Shown here in pieces: positions 61,573 through 64,000 of a stretch of 64,000 nucleotides of DNA. The notes below the pieces were generated by a model that saw only the letters and a list, made by a program, of their open reading frames with translations, was not told where the DNA came from and searched no databases. Source of the DNA: Maratus speciosus (lineage: Eukaryota; Arthropoda; Arachnida; Araneae; Salticidae); the NCBI GenBank assembly GCA_963932465.1, contig OZ010795.1, positions 524,215,451 through 524,279,450 on the forward strand, read 5' to 3'. The position numbers were made by a program, and so were the translations under genes. The first letter of the stretch is position 1; each line of letters starts with the position of its first letter.

Positions 61573-64000
61573 ACAGCGCTCATAAGCCGAAAAGAACATC
61601 ACTGGATGCACGAAACTCGCTGTGCAGCGATCTCTAAGAAGCACGAAACTCGTCGATGCAGCGATCAGTAACGCACGTATGAGCGCTGTGTGCTCATTAA
61701 CCGAAGAAAACATCACTGGACGCACGAAACTATCTGTGCAGCGATCTCAAAAATGCACGAAACTCGTCGATGCCGCAATCTCTAAAATGCAGGAAACTCG
61801 TCGATCCTGCGATCAGTAACGCACGTATGAGCGCTGCGCGCTCATAAACCGAAAAAACATCACTGGATGCACGAAACTCGCTGTGCAGCTATCTCTAAGA
61901 TGCACAAAACTCGTCGATGTCGCGATCTCTAAAATGCAGAAACTCGTCGATGCTGCGATCTGTAACGCACGTATGAGCGCTGCGCGCTCATAAACCGAAA
62001 AAAAAAATCACTGGATGCACGAAACTCGCTGTACATTGATCTCTAAGATGCAGGAAACTCGTCGATGCCGCGATCTCTAAAATGCAGGAAACTCGACCAT
62101 GCTACGATCAGTAAAGTACGTATGAGCGCTGCGCACTCATAAACCGAAAAAAACATCACTGGACGCACGAAACTCGCTGTTCAGCGATCTCTAAAATGCA
62201 CGAAACTCGTCTATGCCGCAATCTTTAAAATGCAGGAAACTCGTCGATCCTGCGATCAGTAACGCACGTATGAGCGCTGCGCGCTCATAAACCGAAAAAA
62301 ACATCACTGGATGCACGAAACTCGCCTTTCAGCGGTCTCTAAAATGCACGAAACTCGTCGATGCCGCGATCTCTAAAATGCAGGAAACTCGTCGATGTTG
62401 CGATCTGTACCGCACGTATGAGAGCTGCGCGCTGATAAACCGAAAAAAAACATCACCGGATGCACGAAACTCGCTGTGCAGCGATCTCTAAGATGCACGA
62501 AACTCGTCGATGCCGCGATCTCTAAAATGCATGAAACTCGTCGATGCTGCGATCAGTAACGTACGTATGAGCGCACAGCGCTCATAAGCCGAAAAGAACA
62601 TCACTGGATGCACGAAACTCGCTGTGCAGCGATCTCTAAGAAGCACGAAACTCGTCGATGCAGCGATCAGTAACGCACGTATGAGCGCTGTGTGCTCATT
62701 AACCGAAAAAAACATCACTGGACGCACGAAACTCTCTGTGCAGCGATCTCTAAAATGCACGAAACTCGTCGATGCCGCAATCTCTAAAATGCAGGAAACT
62801 CGTCGATCCTGCGATCAGTAACGCACGTATGAGCGCTGCGCGCTCATAAACCGAAAAAACATCACTGGATGCACGAAACTCGCTGTGCAGCTATCTCTAA
62901 GATGCACAAAACTCGTCGATGTCGCGATCTCTAAAATGCAGAAACTCGTCGATGCTGCGATCTGTAACGCACGTATGAGCGCTGCGCGCTCATAAACCGA
63001 AAAAAAAAATCACTGGATGCACGAAACTCGCTGTACAGTGATCTCTAAGATGCAGGAACCTCGTCGATGCCGCGATCTCTAAAATGCAGGAAACTCGTCC
63101 ATGCTACGATCAGTAAAGTACGTATGAGCGCTGCGCACTCATAAACCGAAAAAAACATCACTGGACGCACGAAACTCGCTGTGCAGCGATCTCTAAAATG
63201 CACGAAACTCGTCGATGCCGCAATCTCTAAAATGCAGGAAACTCGTCGATGCTGCGATCAGTAACGCATGTATGAGCGCTGCGCGCTCATAAACCGAAAA
63301 AAAACATCACTGGAAGCACGAAACTCGCTGTTCAGCGATCTCTAAGAAGCACAAAACTCGTCGATGCAGCGATCAGTAACGCACGTATGAGCGCTGCGGG
63401 CTCATAAACCGAAAAAACATCACTGGACGCACGAAACTCTCTGTGCAGCGATCTCTAAAATGCACGAAACTCGTCTATGCCGCAATCTTTAAAATGCAGG
63501 AAACTCGTCGATCCTGCGATCAGTAACGCACGTATGAGCGCTTCGCGCTCATAAACCGAAAAAACCATCACTGGATGCACGAAACTCGCCTTTCAGCGAT
63601 CTCTAAAATGCACGAAACTCGTCGATGCCGCGATCTCTAAGAAGCACAAAACTCGTCGATGCAGCGATCAGTAACGCACGTATGAGCGCTGCGGGCTCAT
63701 AAACCGAAAAAACATCACTGGATGCACGAAACTCGCTGTGCAGCTATCTCTAAGATGCACGAAACTCGTCGATGTCGCGATCTCTAAAATGCAGAAACTC
63801 GTCGATGCTGCGATCTGTAACGCACGTATGAGCGCTGCGCGCTAATAAACCAAAAAAAAAAAAATCACTGGATGCACGAAACTCGCTGTGCAGCGATCTC
63901 TAAGATGCAGGAAACTCGTCGATGCCGCGATCTCTAAAATGCAGGAAACTCGTCCATGCTACGATCAGTAAAGTACGTATGAGCGCTGCGCGCTCACAAA
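61564..64000. repeat. 2.4-kb terminal block, copy of 54338-56774
   Basis: This matches 54338-56774 at offset 7226 to the end of the window and continues beyond it. Shared private changes include CCGAAGAAAAC, AACTATCTG, ATCTCAAAAATG, GTACATTGATC, CTCGACCATG and an A13 tract. It contains part of the first 1002-bp unit and the complete second unit (62186-63187). The left join lies in the 9-bp left arm at 61564-61572; just upstream, the two copies differ (ACGCATG versus ACGTACG). Confidence 0.88.

Larger units (their letters stand above)
1..64000. repeat. Satellite DNA array filling the whole window
   Basis: Every part of the window that I followed resolves into the same tandem monomer, in the same orientation, with no unrelated insert. 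Units are either about 148 bp or about 114 bp. Variation consists of point changes, A-tract length changes and loss of whole 34-bp elements. Diagnostic variants sit mainly at the end of each 34-bp element, in the palindrome, and in the last 13 bases of the unit (endings such as CTGTGCAGC, CCTTTCAGC, CTGTTCAGC, CTGTACAGT, CTGTGTAGC). Arrays like this are typical of centromeric or pericentromeric heterochromatin in eukaryotes; that location is an inference. No stretch over 300 bases holds anything but satellite. Short open frames, mostly on the minus strand, are by-products of the repeat. Confidence 0.98.

Noticed and set aside
1..64000. rDNA intergenic-spacer subrepeats, telomeric or subtelomeric repeat
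   Set aside because: No rRNA gene sequence and no TTAGGG-like or TTAGG-like repeat was seen in 64 kb. The array is far longer than usual spacer subrepeats. A subtelomeric position cannot be excluded from sequence alone.
1..64000. tRNA-like or polymerase III promoter boxes in the monomer (SINE-derived satellite)
   Set aside because: I looked for a GGTTCGA-type B box in the consensus on both strands and saw none. The A-tract lies inside the monomer rather than at the end of a SINE-like body.

Overview
The window is one uninterrupted block of tandemly repeated satellite DNA. I see no gene, RNA gene, transposon, telomeric repeat or single-copy sequence in its 64 kb, and the array runs off both ends. 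It looks like a eukaryotic nuclear chromosome, in centromeric, pericentromeric or other constitutive heterochromatin. GC is about 50 % and CpG is well above expectation (about 17 per 148 bp by hand count). That argues against a heavily CpG-depleted vertebrate or plant satellite and is compatible with an invertebrate, but I cannot name the species.

The basic monomer is about 148 bp, roughly the length of DNA in a nucleosome core. It is built as A (34 bp) + B (34 bp) + C (80 bp). A and B are diverged copies of one 34-bp element, each starting with GATCTCTAA. C starts with GATC, carries a short palindrome (9-bp arms, 3-base loop) and an A-tract, and ends in a shortened relative of the A element. 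The octamer GAAACTCG therefore occurs three times per monomer. A second common form of about 114 bp has one 34-bp element instead of two.

Monomers carry diagnostic variants, which allow them to be ordered into higher-order repeats (HORs). From 1 to 8946 I count 63 monomers forming one unit. It restarts at 8947 and is followed without any detected change until about 15909. From 15910 to about 27.3 kb the array is a mosaic of the same monomer types, including a 2.4-kb tandem duplication (19457-24178). From 27.3 to 39.5 kb there are two copies of a block spaced 7.28 kb apart. From 35.8 to 52.3 kb there are two copies of a block spaced about 8.89 kb apart, the second lacking 446 bp after its end. 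From 53.1 kb to the end there are shorter recent duplications (1002 bp, 2.4 kb, 0.55 kb) and a mosaic stretch.

The most interesting structure is the palindrome. Its loop occurs in both orientations (TGC or GCA). In one clean case the flip is the only change around an otherwise conserved hairpin. One stem pair is seen as G-C, C-G and T-A. Several block junctions fall inside the palindrome. I infer that the palindrome may be a recurrent site of breakage, inversion or exchange during array turnover. This needs a statistical test, because all monomers share homology.
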